From Spongilla lacustris (taxonomy: Eukaryota; Porifera; Demospongiae; Spongillida; Spongillidae): DNA of 64,000 nt. The stretch covers positions 1,773,179 through 1,837,178 of the forward strand of contig OX442436.1 of the NCBI GenBank assembly GCA_949361645.1, given 5' to 3'. Positions 1-10,883 of this stretch are shown here, in pieces (position 1 is the stretch's first letter; each line of letters begins with the position of its first letter). Under the pieces are notes generated by a model, which saw only the letters and a list, made by a program, of their open reading frames with translations, searched no databases and had not been told where the DNA came from. A program made the position numbers and the translations under genes.

Positions 1-1859
1 TCAAGCTCCTCTGCATAATTCTTCTGCCCTTTGCATGCCTTACACAATAGTTGCTCCACTTTCGGAAGGTTTTGAAGCCTTTTTGGACAAATCTGTGGTG
101 GATGCTCATCACTGCAAGGTCAAAACATTTTTAAAAAAACACCTGACGGTATTCATACTTAGGAGATGTAGTAAACTCAGCTGGAGCAATGCCTGCCTCA
201 AAACGCTGTGGTACCTTTCGCTTCCTTGGTAGCAATGGCTCGTCAATATCAAACTGGATCCTCAATTTTTCAATCTTCTGCCAAAACAGCTCAAAGTCAT
301 TTTCTGTTCACAAATCTTCAAGGGGTTTTACAGTTAGCATTGCTATATCATGCCCTTCAACACTGGATAGCTTTGGCTGTTGTAGTGTCTGACTAAGCTT
401 GTCAGTATGCCGCAATACCATCTCAGACAAGACAATGCAGAAAAGAAAGTTAAAGGACTGCATTTGACTCCACACCCCACGAATTCTTGCCTTCATCTCT
501 GTGTTAGATGTTTCATGCACCCCAGTCTCCCACAGCAGCAGAATGTGCTCATAGTTGGAAAGTATACTATGTAATGATTCAGCATGAACAGTCCACCTTG
601 TTGGGCAAAGGGTTCTAACACCTGGAGTATCACTACCCATCTCTTCTTTGAGTTAAAAACAGCATGGCCTCTCGTTTTGGTGAGAACTTAATCAGCTTCA
701 CTATTTCGTAACAGCTGGTGTCCAGACAGTCCTTCATCCTAGGTAACTTTGTGATTGTATCGCTCACAGCTACATGTAGGTTGAGTGCATGACCATAGCA
801 ATGTGTGAACACAGCTCGAGGCTCCAATTCCTGGATCTTTACAGCTACACCAGCTCTTGCTCCAACCATGGTGCTACATCCATCATAGCACTGACCACGA
901 AGTTTTGTGAAAGGTATCTGGAACCGCAAAAAGGCATCTTTTATGGCATCCACAATGCTCTGAGCATCTATCACTGACAGGTAGTATAGCCCTACAAACT
1001 CTTCTGAAACAGTGAAGTCATTACTAACCCATCTCAGAACTAAGGTCAGCTGCTCCTTGTTTGATTGATCCCTAGTTTCATCTACCATCACAGCAAGGAA
1101 AGGAGAGGTGTGTGCATCATCAAAAATTCTTCTCAGCACTTGATGAGCCATAAGCCCTAGCATCTCATTCTGATTATCAGGATGCATATATGCTTGCAAG
1201 TCTTCTTGGTAATCCATGGTAGTATTTTTAGATTTAGATTGTCTTCAGCTCTCACATTAAGAAGCTGAGTGAGGTTAGAGGACACATCACTGCCATCACC
1301 ACGAAGGGCCAGTCCTTGCCTGGCAAGGAAGCGAACACTTGACAGAATCATCTGCAACATGTCCCTTGTTCCTCCTTCTCTGCTTTGTGAGCGAAACTAA
1401 GCTGCATACCAACATCCTTTATTTGTTTTGGAAGTGTAATAATGGCTTCAACTGCTTCGATGTGAGACTTTGACTGAAGATGCTTACTGAAAGTAACAGT
1501 GGCATCTTTCCAGTTACAAAATCCTGTAGTGACCTGAGACACAAAAAGGTTTGTCACTCACTAAGCATGGCCATATTGCTATGCTTGTATAGTTAGCACA
1601 CTTACTAATGCAGTGGCAGTGTTTTACTTGACTTAATTCTGCCTAGCTTAAAGGCAGTGATACAAGTGTGGCAGAACATCACATCCTGTCCTTCATTGTA
1701 ATGGAGAAAAGTCCAAGTATCGAACCACTGGCTTTTTGCAGAACACAAAACAGGTTTTGTCTTTCCAAAGCTTCGCTTCGGAAAAGCAAAGCATTTAGGA
1801 TGGAGGGGCTCATCAGGCAGGCTGGGAATCGACTCTCGCACATCAGCAATAGTAGCCAT
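1..1859 (-). mobile_element. Decayed hAT transposon, TTF zinc-finger (ZNF862-like) type
   Basis: Minus-strand reading gives, in order, a TTF-type zinc-finger N-terminus (1859-1605 and 1557-1348; TWTFLHYNEGQDVMFCHTC followed by a Cys and an H-x5-H pair in FSKHLQSKSH), a short linker (1360-1200), a DUF4371/hAT catalytic-like region (1217-633; FLAVMVDETRDQSN, then CYDGCSTMVGARAGV and THCYGHALNL) and a later block (640-308; CPTRWTVHAESL). The region 300-125 continues as EPLLPRKRKVPQRFE, and the left edge of the window cuts the element before the dimerisation domain. The pieces lie in different frames with intervening stops, so this is a broken copy. No terminal inverted repeat or target duplication was found. 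The family assignment rests on the CYDG..STM, HC-H-LNL and CPTRW motifs typical of these proteins. Confidence 0.8.
633..1217 (-). pseudogene. hAT-like transposase core (DUF4371-type) fragment
   Basis: A 194-residue open segment carries the best-preserved part of the transposon protein. It contains the acidic block MVDETRD, the stretch SEEFVGLYYLSVIDAQSIVD, and the Cys/Gly-rich block CYDGCSTMVGARAGVAVKIQ followed by a histidine-rich FTHCYGHALNLHV. These are the usual landmarks of animal TTF/hAT transposases and their domesticated relatives. The frame breaks at about 640 and resumes in another frame at 640-308, so the copy is unlikely to encode active enzyme. Confidence 0.75.
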
Positions 1860-2189
1860 TTTAATGGAACTGTTAGTTTAGTAACTTTGTAGCTAACAAC
1901 ATGCTGATAGGTCCTGTAACAGACCAGACATTGGTCGCCACATGTAGTAGTATGTAAAGTCATAGGTGATTCATGTACAGTAACATACATGTAGATCGAT
2001 ATCGTAATGATGAACATGTCGTAATGATGAACATGTAACGGATGTCAGGGACGTGACGTAGTGCAAGAACATACAACGATGTAATAAAATGGGTCCGAGA
2101 CCGAGGCAGCAGGGAAAAAAAGTGGTCTGGTTAAAACCATGCAAACGGACCGGCGGCGACGGCCCTGTATCAGAGAGTGATTTGACCAA

Positions 2190-2640
2190 CCAGTGGTGCT
2201 GAAATTAGAGTTGTTATTACTGAAGGCTGCACAAAAGGAGGAGTACTCTGAAGAACTCCAATTTGTTCTAAAGCACTATCACAACGCATCAAGACTTGAA
2301 GCCCAGTTAGAGCTGCTAGGAGTCATGTTCTCTTCTACAACAGAGAAATTAAATACAACTCTTGATGTAGTTTCCACACTTTCACCAGTGCAGTGCACAT
2401 TTTTATCAGACATATGCACCTTATTGAAGCTCATATATGTCACACGAGCCACCAATGCTGTAAGTGAATGCAGTGGTTCTGTACTATGTGTACATTCCAC
2501 TATGTCTCAAATGCAATTAAACCACATTATGATTCTCCACGTTCACAAAGAACGAATAGATGCTCTGTCAATTCCACTGTGATCGAATGAATTTGTAAGC
2601 CTGAATGAGCATACATGTAGGTTGGAGGTGTTCAGCAAGT
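2190..2640 (+). pseudogene. hAT C-terminal dimerisation domain fragment, opposite strand
   Basis: The plus strand at 2196-2582 reads LKLELLLLKAAQKEEYSEEL and continues to RATNAVSECSGSVLCVHSTM and LNHIMILHVHKERIDAL, which is the C-terminal dimerisation region of hAT transposases. Its first residues correspond to the point where the minus-strand copy at the left window edge leaves the window (LEQLLCKACKGQKNYAEEL). The two pieces are therefore the same protein type in opposite orientation, either from two insertions or from an inversion. No start codon or intact upstream domain is present. Confidence 0.7.
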
Positions 2641-3290
2641 TTTGAGGATATCATGCCATTCAAAGACTATACAGTGCTTTAACATTGCAGCTTGTTGCAT
2701 GTGATCGTATTATCAAAGCGAATCATCAGGTTTAATAATTAATAGCCTGTGCTATTTAAAAGAGTTTTCATGACTTCAAAATAATATAGCTGCAGAGCTT
2801 CCAGCGCTCCCATATACCCCCTGGCTGGTGTGGGAGGGGTAACCCCTCCAGCACCCACCCCGACTATCTTGGCCACGCCTCCATCCACTAGCTGTACAGG
2901 TATTTTTCCACCGTTCCTACGGCCCTGCTATTGTATTTCTGCCCAGTTTTCCCCCACCAGTTGTATCAATTACCTCAATTACATCAGTGGGTCCTTTCTA
3001 TGTGGGTACTAAGGCCCTCATCACATCCAGCATACAGATGGACATAAAGCATAACATAACGCAATCGTAGCATAGTATGATCGTAGCATTTTTCATAGAT
3101 TGACCGGTGTTCAACTGGTTTAACAAACCGATTCAACTGCTGGCTATGCTTGTATTATGAATGCTTTAGGACTATTTAAATAGCCATTGCGTTTCAAATC
3201 GAATAAGCTTAGAGTGCCAGAAGTTACTTTTCCATACTCGCTAGCGATGGTGAAAGTGTTGTTTGTCTGAGCTAAGGTAAGTGCCCTTGC
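2641..3290. other. Non-coding stretch, no gene seen
   Basis: I see no supported gene here. A C/A-rich segment at 2810-2900 and AT-rich sequence at 2690-2800 are the only compositional features. A 12-bp string at 3094-3105 recurs inverted at 9972-9983, flanking the retrotransposon, but this may be chance. Confidence 0.5.
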
Positions 3291-3597
3291 GAAGGTTGTG
3301 ATCAGAAAACGTGCTGCAGCAGCATTGTACGGGGCCAACTGGAAGAGTAGGAATTTTTTTGGTATTGTTTTGCAGCAGGTTGGTATCAGCAGAGGTAGAA
3401 AATGGCGGGTGAACTTCACGAAAGTGAAAAAGACGGTAGATTTGAGTGTCAGGGCCTTAACCTTACGGGTTGAGGACTCTTCTGAAAACGAAAATGACGA
3501 TGCTGATGGTGTTGATTTGTCAGGATTAGACACTGCTTCAACAGTGCATACCGATGTGGTGGCAAATGGCAATGAAGACAAGCCTAACATCTTGTAA
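3271..3597 (+). other. Unrecognised open segment, possible transposon-derived fragment
   Basis: An open frame of roughly 100 residues reads RAAAALYGANWKSRNFFGIV, then VGISRGRKWRVNFTKVKKTV and an acidic tail with DSSENENDDADGVDLSG. The basic, aromatic-rich first half followed by an acidic linker resembles N-terminal regions seen before DNA-transposon (for example piggyBac-derived) proteins, but I cannot place it. There is no convincing ATG for the frame and no downstream catalytic domain, because the gypsy element begins just after. Treat it as an unidentified remnant. Confidence 0.3.
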
Positions 3598-3819
3598 TCA
3601 GGGATCTACCATCTCATCAACACCTATTGGCAGTAGCAAGTGCATGGGGACTAATCCAACCGGATCTCTAGTTGTGTGTGTGACCCATGCATGCACCAAA
3701 TGTGTGAACCCCTCCTGGTGTGTGACATGTAAGTATATATTGTATGTGCATTGCTGAAGAGATCAGAATATTATCAGTTGTCATTGCTATTGAGATCGGG
3801 ATCTACGCTTCCACTACAT

Positions 3820-3830
3820 TGGTAACAGAG
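3820..3830 (+). other. Primer-binding-site-like sequence
   Basis: TGGTAACAGAG directly precedes the gag ATG and follows a CA dinucleotide. It resembles the initiator-tRNA-Met-complementary PBS used by many LTR elements. The match is short, so the call is tentative. Confidence 0.45.
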
Positions 3831-3831
3831 A

Positions 3832-4581
3832 ATGGCCACAGCACCAAGCCACTGCAGCGTTCCGAAGCCATTTTCATCAGAAGATGCGGCTGAATGGTTG
3901 CAGCGATTCGAGTTGTGCAGCGCGGCGAATGGATGGCAGGAAGAGACGACGGCGGTGAAGCTACCAACCCTCCTCGAAGGCGAAGCTCTGGCAGTATGGC
4001 TCGATCTGAACGAGGACGAAAGAAAAACCTACGATGTAGCCAAGAAGCGCCTCATTGAGACCCTCATGCCGATGGGGTTCACGCTGCTCGATAGATTCCA
4101 TACTCGTCGACTACAACCGGGAGAAGCCCTGTCAGTGTTCAGCCATGACCTTAAAAAGCTACTGGAGCAAGCAATGCCAGAGATCGACAGCAAGGAGTGC
4201 AACCAATTGCTACTGCACCAGTTTGCAGCTGGTCTACCTATATCCGTTAGCAAGCAGCTACACACAGCTGGTGCAGTCACCGGTCTAAAGGAAGCCACCA
4301 AAAGAGCAAAATTGTTGATGTCATTGGAGGCAGCACCACCAACACTGGCAGCCACAATAGATCAACACACACCCTTCAGTGACCAGATTGCACGTCTTAC
4401 TGAGCAAGTAGCAGCACTAGCAGCACAGGTGCAGTCAAATCGCCAGCAACCTCAGGTGCACGAATATCACCAACAATGGCAACAACGCAGGGAGTTGCGG
4501 TCATGTTTCAAGTGTGGTCGCGTAGGGCACATCGCCAGAGACTGTCGATGCCAGGGAAAAGGCAACGGGATGTCCGCCTAA
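3832..4581 (+). pseudogene. Retrotransposon gag with CCHC zinc knuckle
   Basis: 249 codons from an ATG at 3832 right after the PBS-like site. The N-terminal half (FSSEDAAEWLQRFELCSAAN, then KLPTLLEGEALAVW) is a typical gypsy capsid region. The C-terminus carries one zinc knuckle, CFKCGRVGHIARDC (CX2CX4HX4C), for nucleic-acid binding. This frame is itself intact and ends at 4581, overlapping the protease frame that opens at 4476, which suggests a frameshift-type gag-pol junction or a mutation. It is listed as part of a dead element because the downstream pol is broken. Confidence 0.8.
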
Positions 4582-4589
4582 GGCAGCGG

Positions 4590-5225
4590 GCATCCCGTCA
4601 AAACATAAGCCTAGATCAAATTACAGTTGCTGCAGTAAGAAGTAAAATAATTACAATTTGTGGTCAAATTGGTGGCTCTACGCAGGAAGTCTTATTGGAC
4701 TCGGGTTCCACAGTATCGCTTCTGAGGCAAGATGTTTTACAACAGGCAACGGGAATTGAACGTACAGAACCCAAACTTGATTTACATCTGGTGACAGCAG
4801 CAGGGGAGAATCTACTCATTGTTGACCAAGTTAGCATTGCAGTGAAGCTTGGGAATCTGGAGAGACGGCACAAATTCCTGGTGGTTAAAAGCCTAATCAC
4901 TCCTGCTATAATGGGGACGGATTTTCTTCAAAAAACACAAGATAGTTTTGGACTTTTCTACTATGCCAGTTACAGTGACACAGATGCAGGACAAAGCACA
5001 GGCACGTGTACCTGCAGTACCTTCACTTGACCAGGATTCCCAGAAATTCTGTGCATTGTGGGAATCGGGGGTGGCATTAAAGAGAAAGTGGTGCCCAGTT
5101 GCCGGAATCGACATGGCAGAGACGAACAGTGAGGTGATGATCGAAGACTGTGCAGTTCCACACTATGAGGAAAAGGTGGACTATGACCCAAAGATGTGAA
5201 ATACACTTTTCTGTTGTTTGAGGAA
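4590..5225 (+). pseudogene. Retropepsin-type protease and start of pol
   Basis: The open frame through 5030 contains the aspartic protease active-site block EVLLDSGSTVSLL, then LDLHLVTAAGENLLIVDQVS and the second conserved block ITPAIMGTDFLQ, matching retropepsins of Ty3/gypsy elements. The frame changes near 4950-5030, and the continuation ends in VPHYEEKVDYDP before the foreign insertion. The remainder of the linker resumes after 7365 with FRNLFITKPGTT. Confidence 0.75.
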
Positions 5226-5509
5226 CGAATTAGACAGAAAATATGCTCCTATACTAATGCAGTTTGAGAGTAGCCAACAGTGATGGTGCTAATATGTGCA
5301 GAGAGTATGATGCAAGGTCATGTGGATAGGTGTTGATATGATGACGCAAGGTCAAGGGGCAGTAAAGGCCTCATGGCGAGCTGTTGATGAGTGGTGTATT
5401 TGCGTGCGCATAGTAGCCATGTGGTCTGGTACTATAAGAGAGGGATTTCGGGTGTACGTAAGCAATCTAGGCATTGTGTGCACGTTACTGTGGTGGCAAC
5501 TTCGACAGA

Positions 5510-6229
5510 ATGGCAACTCTGATGGATCCGACAGCTGGCGAGGGTGAAGATCGTCGACGGGAGCGGTCGCCTGATACGGGGCGCAGCGGTGAGCAGATCT
5601 CTCTGTTACTGACGGAACTTTCGGGGCTCAAGAAGGCGGTTGTCAAACGGCAGAATGAAATGGAGAAGATGGTATCGCGAAGAACACGTGAACGCCGATA
5701 TTCTTTTTTTCGACAGGGTAATCAGTCCCAGTACGATTTTACAGACACCGTTCGTGGACAGGTGCAAGACGCACTGAGCGATCTGGAACGCGGGGGTTCA
5801 GAAGAGGCGGCCATCCTTTCGCTACAGAAAGCCATTGAAATGTTGGAGCGCAGGATGAGGCTTATTAAGATGGCTGATCGTTCAGAATACGGCTGGGCGG
5901 TGGTGGCAGAATACGAAGCCGACGAGTTGGCTGTGGATTCAGATGATGAGAAAAGGATATACAGGGCGGAAAAGGAGGCGGAAAAGAAGTGGCTAAAGAA
6001 GAGGAAGAGGCAGGATGACCGGGTGGACGGCGCGCGAGGAGGAACTGGAACTACGCAACCCCGTGCCACCGCCAACGTTGGTGCGTCACTCAGGGCCGGT
6101 CCATGTTTTGGATGTGGTGAGCGGGGTCACCTGAAGCGCAACTGCCCCCGATCGGTTCGCAGTGCCATGCCCCCAACCATGCCCTCAGCGCCTGTGCATA
6201 TACCCCCCAAATCGCATGCTGTTGTCTAA
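5510..6229 (+). CDS. Gag-like zinc-knuckle protein of a second retroelement
   Basis: The intact frame begins with an ATG at 5510 and ends at 6229 (about 239 residues). The N-terminal part is charged and probably coiled-coil (LKKAVVKRQNEMEKMVSRR). The centre reads IKMADRSEYGWAVVAEYEAD followed by ELAVDSDDEKRIYRAEKEAE, and the C-terminus has one CCHC knuckle, CFGCGERGHLKRNC. This layout is the one I associate with ORF1/gag proteins of DIRS/Ngaro-type retroelements in invertebrates. No reverse transcriptase or tyrosine recombinase accompanies it here, so this is a 5' fragment. A TATA-like CTATAAGAGAG lies at about 5432. Confidence 0.55.
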   Translation: MATLMDPTAGEGEDRRRERSPDTGRSGEQISLLLTELSGLKKAVVKRQNEMEKMVSRRTRERRYSFFRQGNQSQYDFTDTVRGQVQDALSDLERGGSEEAAILSLQKAIEMLERRMRLIKMADRSEYGWAVVAEYEADELAVDSDDEKRIYRAEKEAEKKWLKKRKRQDDRVDGARGGTGTTQPRATANVGASLRAGPCFGCGERGHLKRNCPRSVRSAMPPTMPSAPVHIPPKSHAVV

Positions 6230-6800
6230 CGTATCATTTGCTTTGGTGGTCAGATTGTTGTTCACTAAAAAGTTTGAATAGCATAGCAGCGTCGGAATAA
6301 TGAAGTAGAGGTCGGGTGCTTGAGGCTATGATGGTTCCCTTTTAATACCGTTGATTTGCCAATTAGCTATGTGTGGGGACTTGCGTGCTTTCGAAGTACC
6401 CTGGATTGGGCGTTATGAGCAATTTCTAAGTAACAGTCAATTAATTAATTAAGATACAAGGGTATTAAAATTGGATTGAACAACCTACATATAGACCTTA
6501 GGGGCATCTGGCATTGTAGCTTGGTATTGAAATATTGGCTGGCAAGATCAAAGTCAAATCATGTATATAAAGTTGGCTTGTGGCTGTCAGCTGGAAGGTA
6601 GCTCGTGGGTTGGCACATAGGACTTAGCCTGCGTCAATATTAGATTGGCTTGCAAGACTGTGTACACAAAGTGGTTGGGTTGCATACAAAAAAAAAAAAG
6701 CTTATATAGATGCGGGTGAGAATTGTTGTTTACAATAACAAGTATGGTGATTGTATGGAAAAGACCAAGGGAATGGTAAAGTTCATTGCTGGAGATGTCT

Positions 6801-7120
6801 AGGGGGGCCATAGTGGCCTGTTGGGTATGGGGCCATAGTGGCCTTGTGGTATGGGGCCATAGTGACCTTGTGGTATGGGGCCATAGTGGCCTTGTGGTAT
6901 GGGGCCATAGTGGCCTTGTGGTATGGGGCCATAGTGGCCTTGTGGTATGGGGCCATAGTGGCCTTGTGGTATGGGGCCATAGTGGCCTTGTGGTATGGGG
7001 CCATAGTGGCCTGGTGTGGTATGGGGCCACAGTGGCCTGTGTTGTTTGGGATGGGGCCACAGTGGCCTGTTGTGGTATGGGGCCATAGTGGCCTGTGCCG
7101 ATTTGGCGTGGGGCCATAGT
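6801..7120. repeat. 24-bp minisatellite
   Basis: About 13 copies of a unit built on GGGGCCATAGTGGCCTTGTG plus GTAT, with diverged copies at the right end. The unit length is divisible by three, so it opens spurious reading frames on both strands. Confidence 0.9.
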
Positions 7121-7364
7121 GGGTTGTCGGGTGTTATGTGCAGGGCTAGTCAGTTTGGCCTGAATCTCTGTGGTGCTATAGGGGCCTGTGACGCTTAGTA
7201 TCAGAGCATTGTGTGGTTGTGGTATCGTGCCTTCTCACTCCTTTCTTTGTTACTCTAGTTGGTAATGACAGTGACGTGCACAGCAGATGCGGCACCAATT
7301 ATATGTCAAGTGGGTTGGGTGAAGCGAGCATGATATTGGAGGGCATGCTTCGTGGCCACCATGT

Positions 7365-8760
7365 GGAAATTTAGGAATCTGTTCATCACCAAACCTGGAA
7401 CAACAACAGTGATCTCCCACCACATCACCACCACAGGACCTCCAGTTCGTGTACCACCTCGCAGGATCCCAGCCCACTTTCGAGATGAAGTGGAGCTACA
7501 GATCAGGCAGTTGTTGCAGAATGGGATCATAGTGGAAAGCTGCAGTCCTTGGCTAGCACCCGCACTGTATGTGCCAAAGAAGTCAGGAGAGGTGAGGCTG
7601 CGTGTCAACTACCGCGAGCTGAATAAGCGAACTGTGAAAAATGCCTACCCCCTGCCACTAGTGGATGAAGTCCAGAGCAGACTTGCTGGAGCAGCCATAT
7701 TTAGCAAACTGGAACTCCAGAGTGGATACTGGCAGCTACCCATGGAAGTACAAGACAGAGAAAAGACAGCCTTTTCACCTGGTCCTGGAATGGGAGCATA
7801 TGAATTCACTCGAATGCCTTTTGGACTCTGGTGCACCAGCTCCTTTCAGCGCTTAATGGACACCATTATGAGAGGACTGCCATTTGCAACAACTTACATG
7901 GATGATGTCCATCATTCATTCCAGTAGTGAAGAAATTCACAATAGCCATTTGGAACAAGTCCTTCATCGACTGCAGAAGGCAGGATTGACACTACGTGGC
8001 AACAAGTGCCAAATACGACTCCCTGAAGTTGCATTCCTTGGACATGTCTTCAGTGGAGCAGGAGTGAAGCCTCACAATGCTAAGGTGAAAACAGTGGAAG
8101 AGTGGCCTACACCAAACACGGCAAAAGTAGTGCAGCAATTCTTGGGGCTGGCCTCATACTACAGGCGATTTGTGTCAAGATTCGCTGACATTGCAGCACC
8201 TCTGCACCACCTACATGTAGCACAAAAGGATGTCCAGTTCTGCTGGACCAAAGAATGCAATGAGTCCTTCCAGTGCTTGAAGAGGTCGCTGACAGAAGCA
8301 CCAATACTAGCATTCCCAAACTTTGACTTGCATGCTAGCCCCTTTATCCTTCAAACTGATGCTAGTGCCGGGGGACTGGGTGCAATACTGTAGCAGAATG
8401 GACATGTGATTGCCTATGCAAGTCGTGTGCTGAACAAGGCGGAATGTAACTATAGTGTCATACAACGGGAGTGCTTGGCAGCAGTAAATGGCATGAAGCA
8501 GTTCAGGCACTACCTGTTGGGGCGACCATTTGAACGTTGGACTGACCACGAGCCACTAAAGTGGTTGGCAAACCAAAAGTTGGAGGGAATGCTAGGACGG
8601 TGGGCCCTGGCTCTGCAGGAGTACAGTTTTTCATTTGTGTATCGTAGAGGCAGTCAGAACACCAATGCTGACGCATTATCCAGACGGAGACCCAAGCATG
8701 GCCACACTTCCAGCAGCAGTGACCAGAGCAGACATGCAAATGCATTCTAGCAGCTCAGAA
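7365..8760 (+). pseudogene. Ty3/gypsy reverse transcriptase and RNase H
   Basis: The RT region reads FRDEVELQIRQLLQNGIIVE, then VRLRVNYRELNKRTVKNAYP, and reaches the catalytic YMDDV at about 7897-7911. A frameshift follows immediately, and the next frame continues LEQVLHRLQKAGLTLRGNKC, FLGHVFSGAGVKP and FLGLASYYRRFV. A TAG at 8391-8393 interrupts LQTDASAGGLGAIL. RNase H follows (AYASRVLNKAECNYSVIQRE, FERWTDHEPLKWL, NTNADALSRR). The lesions mean no functional polymerase is made from this copy. Confidence 0.85.
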
Positions 8761-9815
8761 ACAGGACCAAGTCATCAAGCTGGTCGCTCAGGCATTGAAA
8801 TTGTCAAGTCGCCCTGCAACCATCGATTGGCGAAAGCCCCCCTTTGAGAAGATACTAGCTTCTCCTAATTATCTTCTCATTATGGATGGCATTGTGTGGA
8901 GGCACTATACACCTGGACCAACTTCAGATGCTGTAACAGTGCCAGTTCTTCCTGTAACTCTCCAGAAAGAGGCATTGCAGCAGTGCCACGACTCACCTCA
9001 AGCAGGCCATCAAGGTGCACAGTAGACCCTCTACCGACTGAGACGTATGGCATACTGGGTCAATATGGCACAAGATGTGGAATGCCATTGCAAGGAATGC
9101 ACTGTGTGCCAGCAGGCAAAGCCAACCATGCCTATGAGAGTGCAGATGACAAATGTGCCAATTGGAAGACCATGGCAAATGATAGCAATCGATATCTTGG
9201 AGGTGCCAGTGTCATCCAACAACAATAGATATCTCAGGACTATTTTACCAAATGGGCTGATGCAAGACCACTACCGGACCAAACTGCCTCCAGGATAACC
9301 ACAGAACTGGTGGACCTGTTCACCACATATGGAGCACCTGAAATTGTGCACTCAGATCAAGGTCGAAATTTCGAGAGTGCTATCTTTCAGCAGGTTTTAA
9401 AGGCATTTGGTGTTAAGAAGACTCGGACTACTGCCTATCACCCACAAGGTGACGGCATGGTGGAAAGGTTCAACCACACCCTGCTCCAGTTACTCCGCAC
9501 ATACAATGTATGTCACCAGGCAGGAGGAGTGGGAGACATCAGTACACTCTTCAACTGGAGTGTCTCCTTTTGAACTGACAGCCTTAAAGAGACACACTAA
9601 CATTACCACCAACAGCGTATGCCACTGGGGAGTATGGTGAGACTCTGCATGCCAAGTTGGCTGAGTTGACTGGCCTTGTGGAGGCTCACATGGCTGAAGC
9701 AGCAGAGGGACAGAGGCAACAGTACAACAAACACTCACACGAGCGATCCTTTAAAGTGGATGACCCAGTCTGGTTATCAATAGAAGCTGGACCCTCGCTG
9801 GGAACGAGGTAGTGA
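8760..9815 (+). pseudogene. Ty3/gypsy integrase, broken
   Basis: The HHCC zinc-binding part (CHDSPQAGHQGA followed by CHCKECTVCQQAK) precedes a DDE core with the first Asp in WQMIAIDILEVP, the second in VHSDQGRNF and the Glu in GMVERFNHTLLQ. The frame is broken at about 9025, 9228-9310 and 9570. The last recognisable residues, DDPVWLS, are at about 9755-9780, after which element similarity is lost. Confidence 0.8.
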
Positions 9816-10034
9816 ATGCATACTTTGCTGTAGATATTCAATGTAACTGGGACTTTCCTGAGTTATGTACATAATCTGTTAATCATGCACGCCGTTTATA
9901 ATATCATTTTATTCATCAATCATGAGTTTTAAAAATGTTAAACCGGTTTAACATTGTGCTTAACAGATTATGGTCAATCTATGATTATACGTTGTGCCAA
10001 CTTTTTATTGACAGATACTGTATGCGCACACCTC

Positions 10035-10395
10035 AGTGAATGCCCCCCAAGGTGAACACCTCAGTGAGCACTTTCATGAACACCTCAGTGAGTACCGTCA
10101 TGAACACCTCAGTGAGTACCATCATGAACACCTCAGTGAGTACCGTCATGAACACCTCAGTGAGTAACGTCATGAACACCTCAGTGAGTACCTTCATGAA
10201 CACCTCAGTGAGTACCATCATGAACACCTCAGTGAGCACTTTCATGAACACCTCAGTGAGTACTTTCATAAACACCTCAGTGAATACTGTCATGAACACC
10301 TCAGTGAGTACTTTTATGAACACCTCAGTGAGTACTTTCATGAATCTCAGTGAGTACCTTCATGAATACCTCAGTGAATACCACAGTGACATTAT
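10035..10395. repeat. 24-bp minisatellite
   Basis: About 15 copies of a unit made of GTGAGTACCGTCATGAACAC plus CTCA, with scattered substitutions and one shortened copy at about 10340. It lies downstream of the last recognised RAD17 exon. Confidence 0.9.
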
Positions 10396-10883
10396 ATATT
10401 TCCATTCCAGGAAACAGTTAGGCCTGTTTCTCATGAAATGAAGACAATCCTTTAACATCATATATAATGGCAATATTGTTAGTATTTGCTAACAAAACTA
10501 CTATAACATCCAACACTTACATGTACAATGTACATGTACATACATGTAGTTTAATGTTAAATGATCACGTGTTAACCTTGTCGAACGCTTGTTACCCAAG
10601 GGTAACACACATTTGCTGGCCTAGAGCTAACTCTCACTACATATTATGGCTACACACAAATCCTTCACTATGTGGCATTATTATCTGATCCCCAAAATCT
10701 ACCTGTACTTAACTGATAGTGCTCCATACATTTATAAATACACGTTACCCCTGGGGAATGTGTGATGCTTGCGCAGCTAGACATTAAGCACAAACCAAAG
10801 GTACAGCTTTCATACTCACACATGTACCAACACATACAACAATGTGCAAACATGTAGGTTCACTAATTAATGGAAAGAATTAC
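10396..10883. other. Non-coding stretch downstream of the last recognised RAD17 exon
   Basis: I searched the minus strand for the next conserved RAD17 block (the LYLHQNY-like region) and did not find it. TACATGTA-rich sequence occurs at 10515-10550. No other gene was seen. Confidence 0.45.

Larger units (their letters stand above)
5226..7364 (+). mobile_element. 2.1-kb insertion inside the gypsy pol gene (gag-like ORF plus minisatellite)
   Basis: Protein continuity shows that the gypsy pol reading breaks at about 5225 and resumes at about 7369. The tetranucleotide GGAA sits at both junctions (5222-5225 and 7365-7368), consistent with a short target-site duplication. The insert contains a zinc-knuckle gag-like ORF (5510-6229), an intergenic part with no coding signal (6230-6790) and a 24-bp minisatellite (6801-7120). 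No LTRs or inverted termini were seen, so the class is uncertain. The gag-like protein resembles ORF1 of tyrosine-recombinase (DIRS/Ngaro-like) retroelements. Confidence 0.6.
3600..9815 (+). mobile_element. Ty3/gypsy-like LTR retrotransposon, 3'-truncated and interrupted
   Basis: The gag, protease, reverse transcriptase, RNase H and integrase domains occur in the order typical of Ty3/gypsy. A primer-binding-site-like TGGTAACAGAG lies at 3820-3830, directly after a sequence ending in CA and just before the gag ATG, so a 5' LTR probably ends near 3818. No matching 3' LTR appears: homology stops shortly after the integrase C-terminal motif DDPVWLS (about 9770-9815). The reading frame is broken several times (about 7905, a TAG at 8391, about 9025, 9228-9310 and 9570). 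A foreign segment (5226-7364) separates protease from reverse transcriptase. The copy is dead. It lies beyond the last RAD17 exon I can recognise. Confidence 0.85.

Noticed and set aside
3094..9983. Large inverted-repeat-bounded element suggested by CATAGATTGACC at 3094 and its complement at 9972
   Set aside because: Only 12 bp match exactly, the flanks diverge, and neither position fits the retrotransposon LTR ends. Chance cannot be excluded.
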